Shown one piece after another: positions 13,101-23,444 of a DNA stretch of 64,000 nt. This DNA is from Neospora caninum Liverpool (Eukaryota; Apicomplexa; Conoidasida; Eucoccidiorida; Sarcocystidae): assembly GCF_000208865.1 (NCBI RefSeq), contig NC_018395.1, positions 1,395,920-1,459,919 of the forward strand. The letters are read 5' to 3'. The translations under genes were made by a program, and so were the position numbers. A model generated the notes under the pieces. It did not search any database and was not told the DNA's origin. It was given only the letters and a program-made list of their open reading frames with translations. Position 1 is the first letter of the stretch. Every line of letters starts with the position of its first letter.

Positions 13101-13594
13101 TAGCTGTGTCTGGCTTAGAGGCGCATGAAGGCCCACGCAGCGGTGTACGACCAGGGATCGAGATGGATCGGGGAACCTCAGGTTTCTCAGAAAAAATGAC
13201 TGACAAAATCAGTTCGCAGAGTTCGCTGTGAAGACACCGTCGCGTTCTGGGAGCGTTCACGTGGAGGGAAAAAAACATTCAACCAGCCTCTGCATCACAC
13301 CCATCGTTTCCATCCAGCCATGCCCCCACGTCATCGCGCTCCACATGATACAACGAACAAAATGTAGCAAGTGAGTCTTCAGGTGTCACAGCACACTCGG
13401 TGGCGGCGGCGACAATCCTGTCCCTTATTTCGACTTTGGTGCTCAACGGCCTTCCCAAGAGTGGATAAGAAAAACGAACAGCTCCAGGGACAACGAAAGA
13501 GCCCCTCGAGGCCCCCGGATAGTGCGTACGTCTACCCGCTTTCTGCATGCGTAGAGCTGAAGCTTCACACACGTTTCATGATCCTTCTGTCCGT
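10143..13594. other. Gap between secreted orphan and IMC4; no supported gene
   Basis: This interval should contain the promoter of the leftward secreted orphan and the 3' UTR of the leftward IMC4 gene. One minus-strand small frame (13551-13279, 90 codons) just past the IMC4 stop looks somewhat protein-like and is listed as a finding. The rest shows only short unremarkable frames. Confidence 0.45.
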
Positions 13595-15813
13595 TCAATT
13601 AATGTTGACTTGGCTCTGCTGTCCAGGAGCAAGAGGCGTGACAGACACTTGTACGTATGGTCCTTCGCCACCGGCTGGATGCTGCGACGCCTGCGCCATT
13701 GCGGCCTGCTGAGCTTGAATGGCCTCGGCGTTAGGCGCTGGAGACGGAGGCGCAGATCCAACGGCACCACCAGCACTCACAGGAGTGATTGCGCCGCTCG
13801 GATGCTGATCAGATCGAAGCGAGGTGGGGATATGATCTTTCGACCAGCCTGCCCAGCCAGCAGGGGGTGCACCGCCGTCCCATCCCTGAGGAGTTGGCAT
13901 AGTCGGATATCCCTGCTGTGCCAGAATTTCGACCGTGCTCTGCATGGTTCCCAGCTGCGGTCACACGCACGGACACAAGACAAACAAATCTTAGGACTTG
14001 TACTCACGATTCCGTTGTGGGACACGTTCGCGAGCGAGTCTGTTTGGTAGGCTTGCCGCGGATGGTAGCCACAGGCTGACGGGCGACGGGAACAACTGCA
14101 TCTCGTTGCCTCTGCGTGTGCATTGCACATGAGGGTTGCTTGATAACGAAGAAAAAACTCACCTCAACAGGTTGTTGCTCACGTCGGGGCATGCAGCACG
14201 CCGACAACGAATAGCAAGGATGGCCTGGCGTGACAATGCCTTCCACGCCTTCCTGGCTGCCCTGGTAGTACAAAGGAAGGAGTTTGGGGTTACCCATAGC
14301 TTCCTTGGGAACGGGGTGTTCAATGGTGCGCTGCACGTGGACAGGGACAGGCACCTCCTTGTAGCGGGGCTCGATCTTGGGGCAAAGATATTCCTGGACA
14401 ATTTGGAGTTCGACAGGGACGGGAACATTACGGTCAACGATCTTCTCAACCGGAATCGGGCGGTAGTGGGTCATGGGCACTTCGACCGGCTTGGGAATGT
14501 GACGGTACTGCGGGGTCATAACATTGCGGTAAGTGTGTTGGATGTGGGGGACTTCGACGACCTTCTCCACATCAACGACTTTCTCCATGACCACCGGCTT
14601 CGGCACCTCGACGACCTCTTCCTCCTGAATGACCTGGACCGCCTCCAACGGTTTCTCAATCACAACGTCGCGGTAGTCCACTTGGCTGATTTCGACAATC
14701 TTTTCCTTTACAACTTTGCGCGGGACAGGAATAACGCGTTCTTGCACCACGACGCGTGGAACCTCGATGATTTTCTCTTGGTAGACATATTGAGGGACTT
14801 CGACGATTTTGTCAACAACCTATCACACCACGATCCACAAAAGCACGGAGTCACTATGAATACACTGAAGGTCTCATATTAAGGTTCAACTGGGAATATT
14901 GCTTTCGGGTGGCGTTGCATGTGGCGGTATGGGACACTTGGGAACTTTAAAAAAAACAATGTGAATATTCTGGTTCGACGGGAGGTGGTAACGCTATGTA
15001 TCTTTCTTAGAGTCTAATGCGGATGCGTGCACAATGCGCACAGTCGAAAATGGGGGATCGCCGTGTAGGCATCCGAGGCACGTACCTTAACTTGAGGCAC
15101 CTCGATAATTTTTTGCTGGTACACGGGCTTGTTGACGTGTCTGACGCGTTCTTGGATGATGGGCTTGGCGACATGTGTCACCTTCTCGTGCACAACGTGT
15201 TGCGGCACCTCGACGATTCTGTCGACATACTGCACTTGAGGGACTTCAATGACTCGTTCCTGGATTTCCTCCTTCAGCACCTCGACAACTCGTTCCTAAA
15301 AAACACCGAACGGACTCTGAGCACTTCCTTTCCACAAAACTGCGGCGCATATTTATCCACACGACTCACCATGTACGGCACCGTGCCGGTCCAATCAGTG
15401 GGTTGACACCCCGACATCATATTTCTTTCCAGACTCGCTTATAGATATTTGGTGAAACGAAAACTAGCCTGAAGCAGGATCGACGAACTTCCACGCTGAG
15501 ACGGAACCATTCCGAAAACTAGCAGCGCCTGTGTAGGAATCTGTTCTTTCGACTACTTAGCGGCCAGCTAGATACTTCCTGTGCGCGCAGCCCGCGACCT
15601 TGTTGGGGGTAGTAGTCAACATTTTGTGTGTATTCTGTGCGACTAACCAAGAAATCTCACCTGGACAAGAGGCTCGAGAATCCGAGCTTCTCCTTGGGTG
15701 GCAACAACTCCAGACACGAGGCGGCTTCCTTGAGTCTGTTGCGCTTGAAGAGCCGCTCCAGAGCCCTGCTCGCCCTCACAGGGAGCGCACGGCTGGCAGC
15801 ACTCAGAAAACAT
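13595..15813 (-). CDS. IMC4: Alveolin, inner membrane complex protein IMC4
   Basis: Four exons read on the minus strand: 15813-15661, 15295-15086, 14819-14163 and 13954-13595 (stop). They total 459 residues, and all three introns are phase 0. Alveolins are intermediate-filament-like proteins of the subpellicular network under the inner membrane complex, giving the parasite shape and tensile strength. The N-terminus, MFSECCQPCAPCEG, has four Cys in twelve residues and is a likely palmitoylation site. Residues from about 52 to 270 are made of alveolin repeats of the EVPQVQYVDRIVEVP / EKIVEVP type, rich in Val, Pro and Glu. A second Cys group (PCYSLSACCMP) follows the repeats, and the C-terminus is Pro/Gly/Gln-rich. 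Its neighbour, transcribed divergently, is IMC1, the arrangement known in Toxoplasma. Identity rests on this pairing, the length and the Cys-rich start. Confidence 0.87.
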
Positions 15814-17399
15814 GGTGACAAGGAAGAAGACAACTTTGTGAAGGAGAAACAAAAAAACGTCTCTACGGCAAAGTGCAAACGCACTTCAGTCACCTGTTTC
15901 TGGAGCGCTTGCGCACGTTCGCCGCGAGAAATTTTCTCTGTGCGCGGACGAGGTGTTTTTCCACAACTCAAGGAAGAAGTGCGCAACGGTAAATGTTTGG
16001 GGCTGGACAGGTTCCGCGTCCCCTTGCAGAAAATTTGCGCAAAGAGAGATGCCCCGCTCAACTTTGAAAAAGGATAAAAATCGAGAACAGCGACTCGAGT
16101 GTTTGTTCGTTCCACAATAAAACTTGCGCCAGTCGAGAACAAGCAGATATATTTACAGAGAGAGGCGACGCGCTGCGCGTAAGCCACACTCGTGTCCGAT
16201 GCGAGAATTTCCACCTAGCAATCGCAGGCCGGAGGACAACAGGACCAACCCAGGTAAAACAGCTCAAATGTCCCAGCGGTCGCTCTCAAGCTAAACTGGA
16301 GCTGTAGAAACCGCGCCACCCCAGGCAGCTTGACCTTGCGCAGACGCGCAGCCGGTCTTCGGGGGTATGTCACCGCCAGCGACAGGGTTCCTGGTCTTGT
16401 CCCCGACAAGCGCGAGACCGGAGAAGCGGGCGCACCGTCCTTCCAGCGTTCTCGTCTGCTGCGCGCCGCACCGTCAACCGCTCGACGCCTGTGCTGGCAG
16501 TTAGCTGGGTGACTTGGTCGTCCCGGAAAACAGCGCGGTTATACCCACGGTGCTGGCATGGATCTTGCTGGTTACGTCCTGGGGTCTGCGCAAACAGAAA
16601 CCGACAGCACCAACAGCTCCGGCGCTGTCGAGAGGGACGAGGTGCTCTCTCGTCTGGTCGCGAACTGTATTTCTAGGGCGTGTCGAGCGATACGAGAAGA
16701 CTCGGGTTCCGAAGCGCTGCGCTGCCGCGTAGTCTCTGCGCGATGTGTGTCGCGGCTCGCTTCGCGAGAAGACCATACGCGGTTTGAATCGCCTCTTGCA
16801 CGCGCTGTTCGCGGCACGTCTCTTACTCAAGGACATCGGCGGTGAAGCTTGGCTGGTCATCGCTGGCAGTTGAGCCAGGCACGATTCTTTTCAGAAATCT
16901 TTTTGTGTCACGATTTCTAAGGCGCCTGTGCTTCGCCGTCGTCTTCTTTTTTAGTTGGCATTTTCTATGTAGTCTTGAACTTTTCAGTCAAGATATCCGT
17001 CTTCCTTACAAACGTAGTTTTGGACGCAGCCTGGCCTAACGAAAAGACTTCGGCCACCGTCCCTGTCCGTCGTGGCGCCGACATTCCTAAACAGCAGCGA
17101 TTTTTTGAGCCTCGAAGCTGGCTGAAACGCAGCACATTTCCCACTATTGAGTCAACATCAGGGTGGAGTTTGGACTGTGGGTTTCCATTGGATTATCCTA
17201 TCTCCCTCGGGAAAAAAACTCGTTAGAAAGCAGTGTTTTTGTTGTTCTTGCGTACTTCTCGTGGCTCGACCGCGAGCCAGACTAGGGCCAGCCACATTGT
17301 GTCTGATTTGCACCCAGTCGCCTTGTGTGTGTGTGTGCCGAGGAATCTCTCTCGGATACTTCCCACCTTCAAAGATTAGTATCCGTGTTTGTCGTCAGA
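15814..17399. promoter_or_regulatory. Shared divergent upstream region of IMC4 and IMC1
   Basis: The 1586 bases between the two start codons must hold both 5' UTRs and promoters of two genes that are co-expressed during daughter budding in Toxoplasma. The palindrome TGCGCA occurs five times: 15910-15915, 15980-15985, 16036-16041, 16337-16342 and 16587-16592. Less than one copy is expected by chance in this length. No TATA-like element was identified with confidence. A regulatory role for the palindrome is inference. Confidence 0.55.
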
Positions 17400-20196
17400 A
17401 TGTTTCAGAAGTGCGCCGATGCGTGCGGCGATTGCTGCCAGCCTGCTGACCAGCAGCGCGCCCATGCCACACTTCCCCCGCACGTGGTTCTGACTCAGAA
17501 CTCCGACAGCCCGACCGTCCGTATGGCCGCCGGGCCTACTTCACCATCAGCTTTGCAACAGCTCCATGCCACGCAGGAATCTGTCAGATCTGTCACCCTT
17601 GAAGAACGGGCTGACCGGTCTCGAACAGTCGCCCTCGCCGAACAGACCGACAGACAATGGGTGAGAGAAACGTTTGCCGTCTCGACCACCCACTAAACAC
17701 CTGTACCGCGAGCCTCTGAAGTGCTGAGGTCGAAATCTAATGTTCGTGGACAGAAGCCTTGGTAATGAACAGATCGCCAGCGTCAGTAACGCCGTGGATC
17801 AGTCTTGCGTATCGTACTTGTCTTCAGACAATACCTGTTTGTGCAGATACGGCCTTTGTACTCGCCTTCGTGCAGAAGTATGCGCCAAGCAGTGTTGGTA
17901 CTACACCGTAGGACGCACAGGTGGTACCGGTGGCCTGCGGGGAATGGAAATTGTTAGAAGCGATGCATACCGAGGGGTCCGTCTTGCACGTGAACAGCTT
18001 TTAAGGCAGACGTTACCAAACGAATGTGTTGCAGAGAAGCGTGATGGCGGTTCGACAGATTCTGAGGGATGTAGGATCGACGAGTTCTTACAGTCTTGTT
18101 TTTTTCCATGCGGTCCATCAGGTCGCCATCACTGCCTACCAGCCTATCGATACAGTGACGAAGACCGTCGAGGTGCCGGTTGTCCGCACAGTGGAGACCT
18201 ACGTCCCCAAGGTTGTTGTTGAGGAGAAGATTGTCGAAGTGCCCAAATACGTCCCGGAATACGTTGAGAAGGTAAGAGGAGCGGCGCCGTGTAAGAATTT
18301 CAAAATCCCGTGCACAATATGAAATTGCGTGACGATGGTACGTCAGTTTCCGACGGTTTTTGATGTCTTCGCAGGTGGTTGAGGTACCTGAGGTCCAGTA
18401 CGTCGACAAAATCGTCGAAGTACCCGAGTACCAGTACGAGTACAAATATGTGCCCAAGGTCGAAACCAAGGAAAACATCATTCAGCGCCCGAAATACGAA
18501 ACCAAGTACATCGAGAAGGTTGTTGAGGTCCCCCAGGTCAAGGAAGTCGTGCGCTACCAGGAAGTCGAGGAAGTCGAGGAAATCATTCGGTAGGGTTCTC
18601 TTGCACTGTTGTCACAAATGAAGTGGACATATCGCGCGATGCTTCAGTTCCTGGTGTGGACTACGAATCAGAGGAATAAACCGGACTGAAAAGTACGGTG
18701 AAGGAAGAGGTGGTAGCGGTGTCAGTTTCCTTTCCGTTTATCCGGACTGGGTTTTCCTGTTGGTGTGGTCGCTGCCAGGTACGTGCCGAAGGACTCCGTT
18801 GTTCCGGAAGAATGGAAGCGCATCCAGGAGGAGCAAGATAAGCGTGAGGCGGAGTTGAAGCAGAAGGAGGAGAAGGAAGAGGAAGAGCTGAAAGGACTCT
18901 TGGACGAGGAGCGCAAACTGCATGAGGAGAGAATGCAGCAGCAGATTAAAATCCAGCAGCAAATCATCCAGCAGCAACTGAGTGCCCGGGCCGAACAGGA
19001 ACGGCTGCTCAAGCAGAAGTGCGAGTCTGAGGCCGTTCACTTCCCAGTGGTGGAGGGTGCCCCTCCAGTAAGTCTCGGTGTCATTCACCAGCCTATATGT
19101 GGTCCCGTCTGTATAGCTCACTATTTGAAAGACCGTGCTAGTCCTTACGCTGTGGCAAACGTTGCACAGTGAGGGAAGAGGCCGAGACGTGGCATTCCGA
19201 ATACCGTCGGGTTCACACCCGTTGTCGTTGGCGCGCGCACCCTGTTTGTAATTTTCCCGTTTTGTGTATGGCGCATGCTTCTGTTGTCAGCTCCCGGCGA
19301 TCCCCAAGGTCGAACAGGTCTTCAAGCCTAAAGTCATCAAGCAGGTGGAGATTCAAAAGCACGTGCCGATCTCCGTTGACGTCCCTGTGCCTTACATGGT
19401 GCCGAAGCCAGTGGTTGTGTCCGTTCAGGTGCCCGTGCTGAAGTTCCGGGACCACTTCGTGCCTGTTCCGGTTCGACGACGCGTCGTGCCTCGCATCCGC
19501 TGGACAAACGAAGTGTATGAGGTGGAGTGCATCAAGGAAAAGCCTTTCCTCCAGGTGCAAGATGTCATCAAGCCTGTGCCTTGCGACGTCGAGATCCGCG
19601 TCCACGAGTTTGTCGACAGAGCCGCCCCGATCAACCCAGCAGAACTGTCTCAGGCAGATATCCACGCCATGTGGATGCGGGTCAACGCCGACCTGGCAGA
19701 GAAGCGCAAGCAGGAACTGGGCGACAAGTACCCGTATGTCAAGCACCCGGCAGGCACGGTCTTCGGCGAGCCAGGATGCAGCGCGGAAGAAGGCGAAGAG
19801 CAAAGCTCTGACGCCGAAGCTGAAGGCGGCGCACCGTCTGGAGCCGAACCGCTTGCACTCCACCCAGGTCACCCGCTCAACATGACTTACCTCCAGAACG
19901 AATGGATCAAGAAGAGCACTGTGTCCACACACGAGATGTACACTCCGGAGTGGTTCGAGGCGCATCAGAAGGCCCTGTTCAACTTGACGATGCAGCATCC
20001 GACTCAGGTCCAGCTGAGCGCAGAACAGGCTGCCCAGCTTCAGCAGCAGGAGGCTCAGTTCGGTGACGCGCCGTGGGTGGAAGAGGCTCGTGCTGGAGCA
20101 ACTGTGAAGGTACACGAGCCAGACGTACAATCTGCACAGTGCTGCGCGATTTGCGCGGTTTGTGGCGACGGTGGTGCGTGCCGATGCCAGTGCTAA
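17400..20196 (+). CDS. IMC1: Alveolin, inner membrane complex protein IMC1
   Basis: Five exons (17400-17660, 18122-18271, 18375-18589, 18779-19067 and 19291-20196) join in phase to 606 residues, close to the roughly 609 of Toxoplasma IMC1. It is a filament protein of the subpellicular network. The N-terminus MFQKCADACGDCCQPAD carries four Cys, suited to lipidation. Residues from about 88 to 215 are alveolin repeats (KTVEVPVVRTVETYVPK, EVQYVDKIVEVPEYQYEY). A charged Glu/Gln-rich helix from about 215 to 300 looks like a coiled coil. A second set of Val/Pro repeats follows (PISVDVPVPYMVPKPVVV). The C-terminus ends in a seven-Cys cluster, QCCAICAVCGDGGACRCQC. In Toxoplasma the IMC1 tail is proteolytically removed as the daughter network matures, and this tail fits that. 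Start and stop are well supported. Confidence 0.92.
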
Positions 20197-23100
20197 GAAC
20201 CACGGCATTCCGCGAATTGTACAAATTAGCCACACTGAAGGCCATGACCGACGGGAACTGTGTGGACCAGACCCCTGGGTCTACGTAATGACAAGGGAGC
20301 CGCGCCACTGTGACAGGTGGATGCACCTCAGCCTGGCACGGAGTTTCAAGTTTTATAGTCGTTTCTTTTTCATGACTTGAATCCTACTTGTACCTGCTTG
20401 GAAATGTCTCTACGTCGAATGTTGGATACACGCGACATCGACGGCGCGGATGCACGTGCCGCGTGGGTGGGAATCCGAGGCAGGGGGCGAGTGAAAGAGG
20501 AGATGACGCGAATTTTAAGAGGATCCAGGCAGCTGTTTATTTTTGTTTTTCTCGGTTGTGGCGTGATGAAACCTGTTCTCACCCGTGTGCCCTGTGTAGC
20601 GGGGGTTTCTTTGTCACAAGCGTTTGAAGAGCCCGTGGATATAAAGAGCTTGTACGTATCCGCTGCCAAGCCCGTGCGCAGATTCACTTCACTTCTTCTA
20701 CCCATGCCAGATGCTCAATTTTTCGAAGCAAACGCGTCGCGGGCAAACGCTCAGTTGAGAGAGAAGCCACCCGGATAGTGTGTTGGGCGACGCCCTCTCA
20801 GCAGGGTGGCGGCATCTGCACATGGGCAAATCGTCAGGAAGCTCTAGTACTGCAATAACGGGTGGCATCCGGGTGCCTTTTCAGTTTCCAGCTCCACAAA
20901 AAGAGGCGTCGTGCTTTGAGAATAGATATACTGTCCCGGCTTGGACAAAATAGCTCTCCACAGGGATTAAGATAAAGGCAGCTAACGCATGGGATAGTTA
21001 ACGGCCACAGCATCCTCGAGCAAAAACCGTACCCAGCAGGTTGCAGCTACCACATTAATGTTTCAGGAAAGCAACGGTCGCAGGGTTCTCCGTTGCAATG
21101 TGAAAATGCAAGCACATGGAGAAATGCAGGTCTTGTGCACAGGTAGATATTCCCAGAGCCTTCTTCGGTAATGGCGCGTCAGAGCGGTCGTTCAATGGAC
21201 CGCCTGAGGAGCCTCTGGGTCCGTTGTTTTCTGCTTTGCTCTCTTGTGTAGAGTGTCACAAACGTGGAATGTGGCGTCGCGAGGCTCTGAGGGGCAAAAC
21301 TCGCCTCTGGATAAAACTGCCCTTGATTTGCAAAAAAGTATGGACATGCTCTCCCTGGGTTTCCATGTCAGGCGAATGAAGGTGTGTACAATAGCTTCAG
21401 TTGGCACATGTGTGCATCAACTCGCTCTCTGACCCAGAAGACACCGAGGCTCAGCCCGTTTGCTTAGTTCTGCTCTGTGAATTGTCTTTCATTGAAGCTC
21501 TGGTCCGTCTCTTCTAGTAAAGCAGACCCATCCGAAGCATTAGTCGATCGATAGAAAGGCCAACAGTTAATAGATAGTATTAGAAACGTTACGAGCTACC
21601 TGAGATTCGAATGGTGAGAAGCGTAGAGTGGCTCCTCCGTGACATTCGAAAGACTCGTTGCGGGTACCCACGCAGGCGTGATGGCTAGTACTGCTGAGAT
21701 GTTCCTGGAGGTCGACTCCCCGTATACGATCACTTACTCACGAATGTCTTTGGTATGACCGCTGCTGCGTGGTCAAAAGAAGCCTTTCTGCTCCCCTTAG
21801 GGTTTGTTGATCTGCAGACGCCGAGCGGGGTTGTGCAGTCAGTTTGAAGGTCAACAATTAACAAGGTTCAACAGTCCATGCTTCGTAGTCCATCTGGACA
21901 ACGGCACGATTTCCGTTATTTTTTGTGACTTCGTCGGAATAGGTTTACGGTGCTTTTGAACTTGGGTCTCGCCGAGTTCATACTTCCTCATCATCTGAAC
22001 TATTTCCTCACCAGCCGATGTTCGCTCCCTTCCTCTTTACGATACAGTTTGTCCGAGCAGTTTCACATACGTAGAAATGTGAGATGTGGAGTCGTCGAGG
22101 CTGGCATACTCTGTTAACCTGCAAAGCGAGGTTTCACTCGATAGGAGTCACATCCCAATGTTGCCGGCATACGGATAGTCGCTTCTGCGTCCCTCGGCTT
22201 CAGTTTGGCAGGTTACAATTTTCTTGGGAAGTTGCTCTAAGAATGCAGAAGGGGAACGAATACGGTCCATGGTTTCAGTCAGGTGGTTTTCCCTCGTCGG
22301 CAGTTGGGTTGTCCTTTGTATGTGCGAGCAGGAAATGCAGCGGTGGGCAGATTGGTTAGCCGATGAATCCAATCGAAAAGATTCACTGCTTGAAGAACTA
22401 CGCCTGTGGCTACCTGAAACTGGAGCTGAATATCTCTATGCATGCACTGGAGGAATTGGCTCACGCGAATAGCGCCGAGGACAGGTTTTGAGTCAGGTCG
22501 CCAGGCAGTTCGTGACGTAGCGGCACACATCCGGAAACCCTGGACTGAGTATCGAGTCATTGTAGACTGGCGAAAAGTTCAAAACAAGAAGTGCAACATC
22601 CAACGGAGACTTACCCCGTCCAATAATTCCTGGCGCTCATAACCGTCGATCTTTTTATCCATCGACAACGACGGATGCGTGTATATTCTAGTGATGGCTG
22701 CATGCGCTAGTTGTTGGGAGCATGCCTGTTGTTATGCGTCTTGCCCGTCCGACTCTCATGCGCATGCGCTCCGGCCACAACACAATGACCTTCCACACAT
22801 TTCCGATGGTTCTTTCATTTTCGATGGTGACAGAAAAACCGTCTCTGACTGCTGTTTCTGGCTTTATGAAAAGTGGTGTCTGTCTTTCGCATCCAAAATA
22901 CACGCCACTTTCACGCATGTGGTTGCTCCTCTAGAGCGCGGTTCTTTCAAACAAAGTTCCCTTGACACACAGCGACATGCGCAGCAGAGAGCCGTTCACC
23001 TTCGTCGTCTGAAGGCCTACCAACATTAGCAGCAAGTTATCATTCCTGTTTTTAGATAGCTGCTCCGGCAAGGGTGTGCGACTCTGCACGTCGCCTCTGT

Positions 23101-23444
23101 TCCAGTCCAAGCCAAACTCTGAAGCTTCTGCCTCTAAATTTTGTTGGCACTTTGCCGGCTGTGGGCGTGAGGGTGAACAAAACGCTGCAGCATCCGGCAA
23201 TTCCAAAGCTGGTCGAGGCATTCTGGCGTGAAAAGTTCTCTTTTAGGAGCTCTTTGGAGCAACCTGACGTCACGACTCTCGTGGACTGTCCGAGAGGCCA
23301 ACTTCGAGGGCGGCAGAGAAAGCGAGGAGTCGACAAAAAGACAGAGGGAAACAGAGAGCGTAGAGAGACGAAGAGACAAAAGGGCGAACTAGCAGGGTAG
23401 CGTACATTCTTTTGCTCCATGGTTGCTCAGTAAACTGAGCCGCC
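20197..23444. other. Gap between IMC1 and the macro-domain gene; no supported gene
   Basis: This 3.2 kb interval should hold the IMC1 3' UTR and the promoter and 5' UTR of the next rightward gene. A 124-codon plus-strand frame from an ATG at 20404 lies directly in the expected 3' UTR and has no recognisable features. A frame at 23074-23400 ends in an Arg/Lys/Glu-rich stretch just ahead of the next start and is more likely 5' UTR. Nothing else is supported. Confidence 0.45.

Noticed and set aside
14136..14882. 248-codon plus-strand frame across IMC4 exon 3
   Set aside because: It is the antisense shadow of the repetitive alveolin exon; its Asp/Leu/Asn-rich product mirrors the EVP repeats.
19213..20235. 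340-codon minus-strand frame across IMC1 exon 5
   Set aside because: It is antisense to the well-supported IMC1 exon; His/Asp/Leu repeats reflect the complementary codons of the alveolin repeats.
20404..20778. 124-codon plus-strand frame downstream of IMC1
   Set aside because: It lies in the expected 3' UTR, has no motif or signal peptide, and no splice partner.
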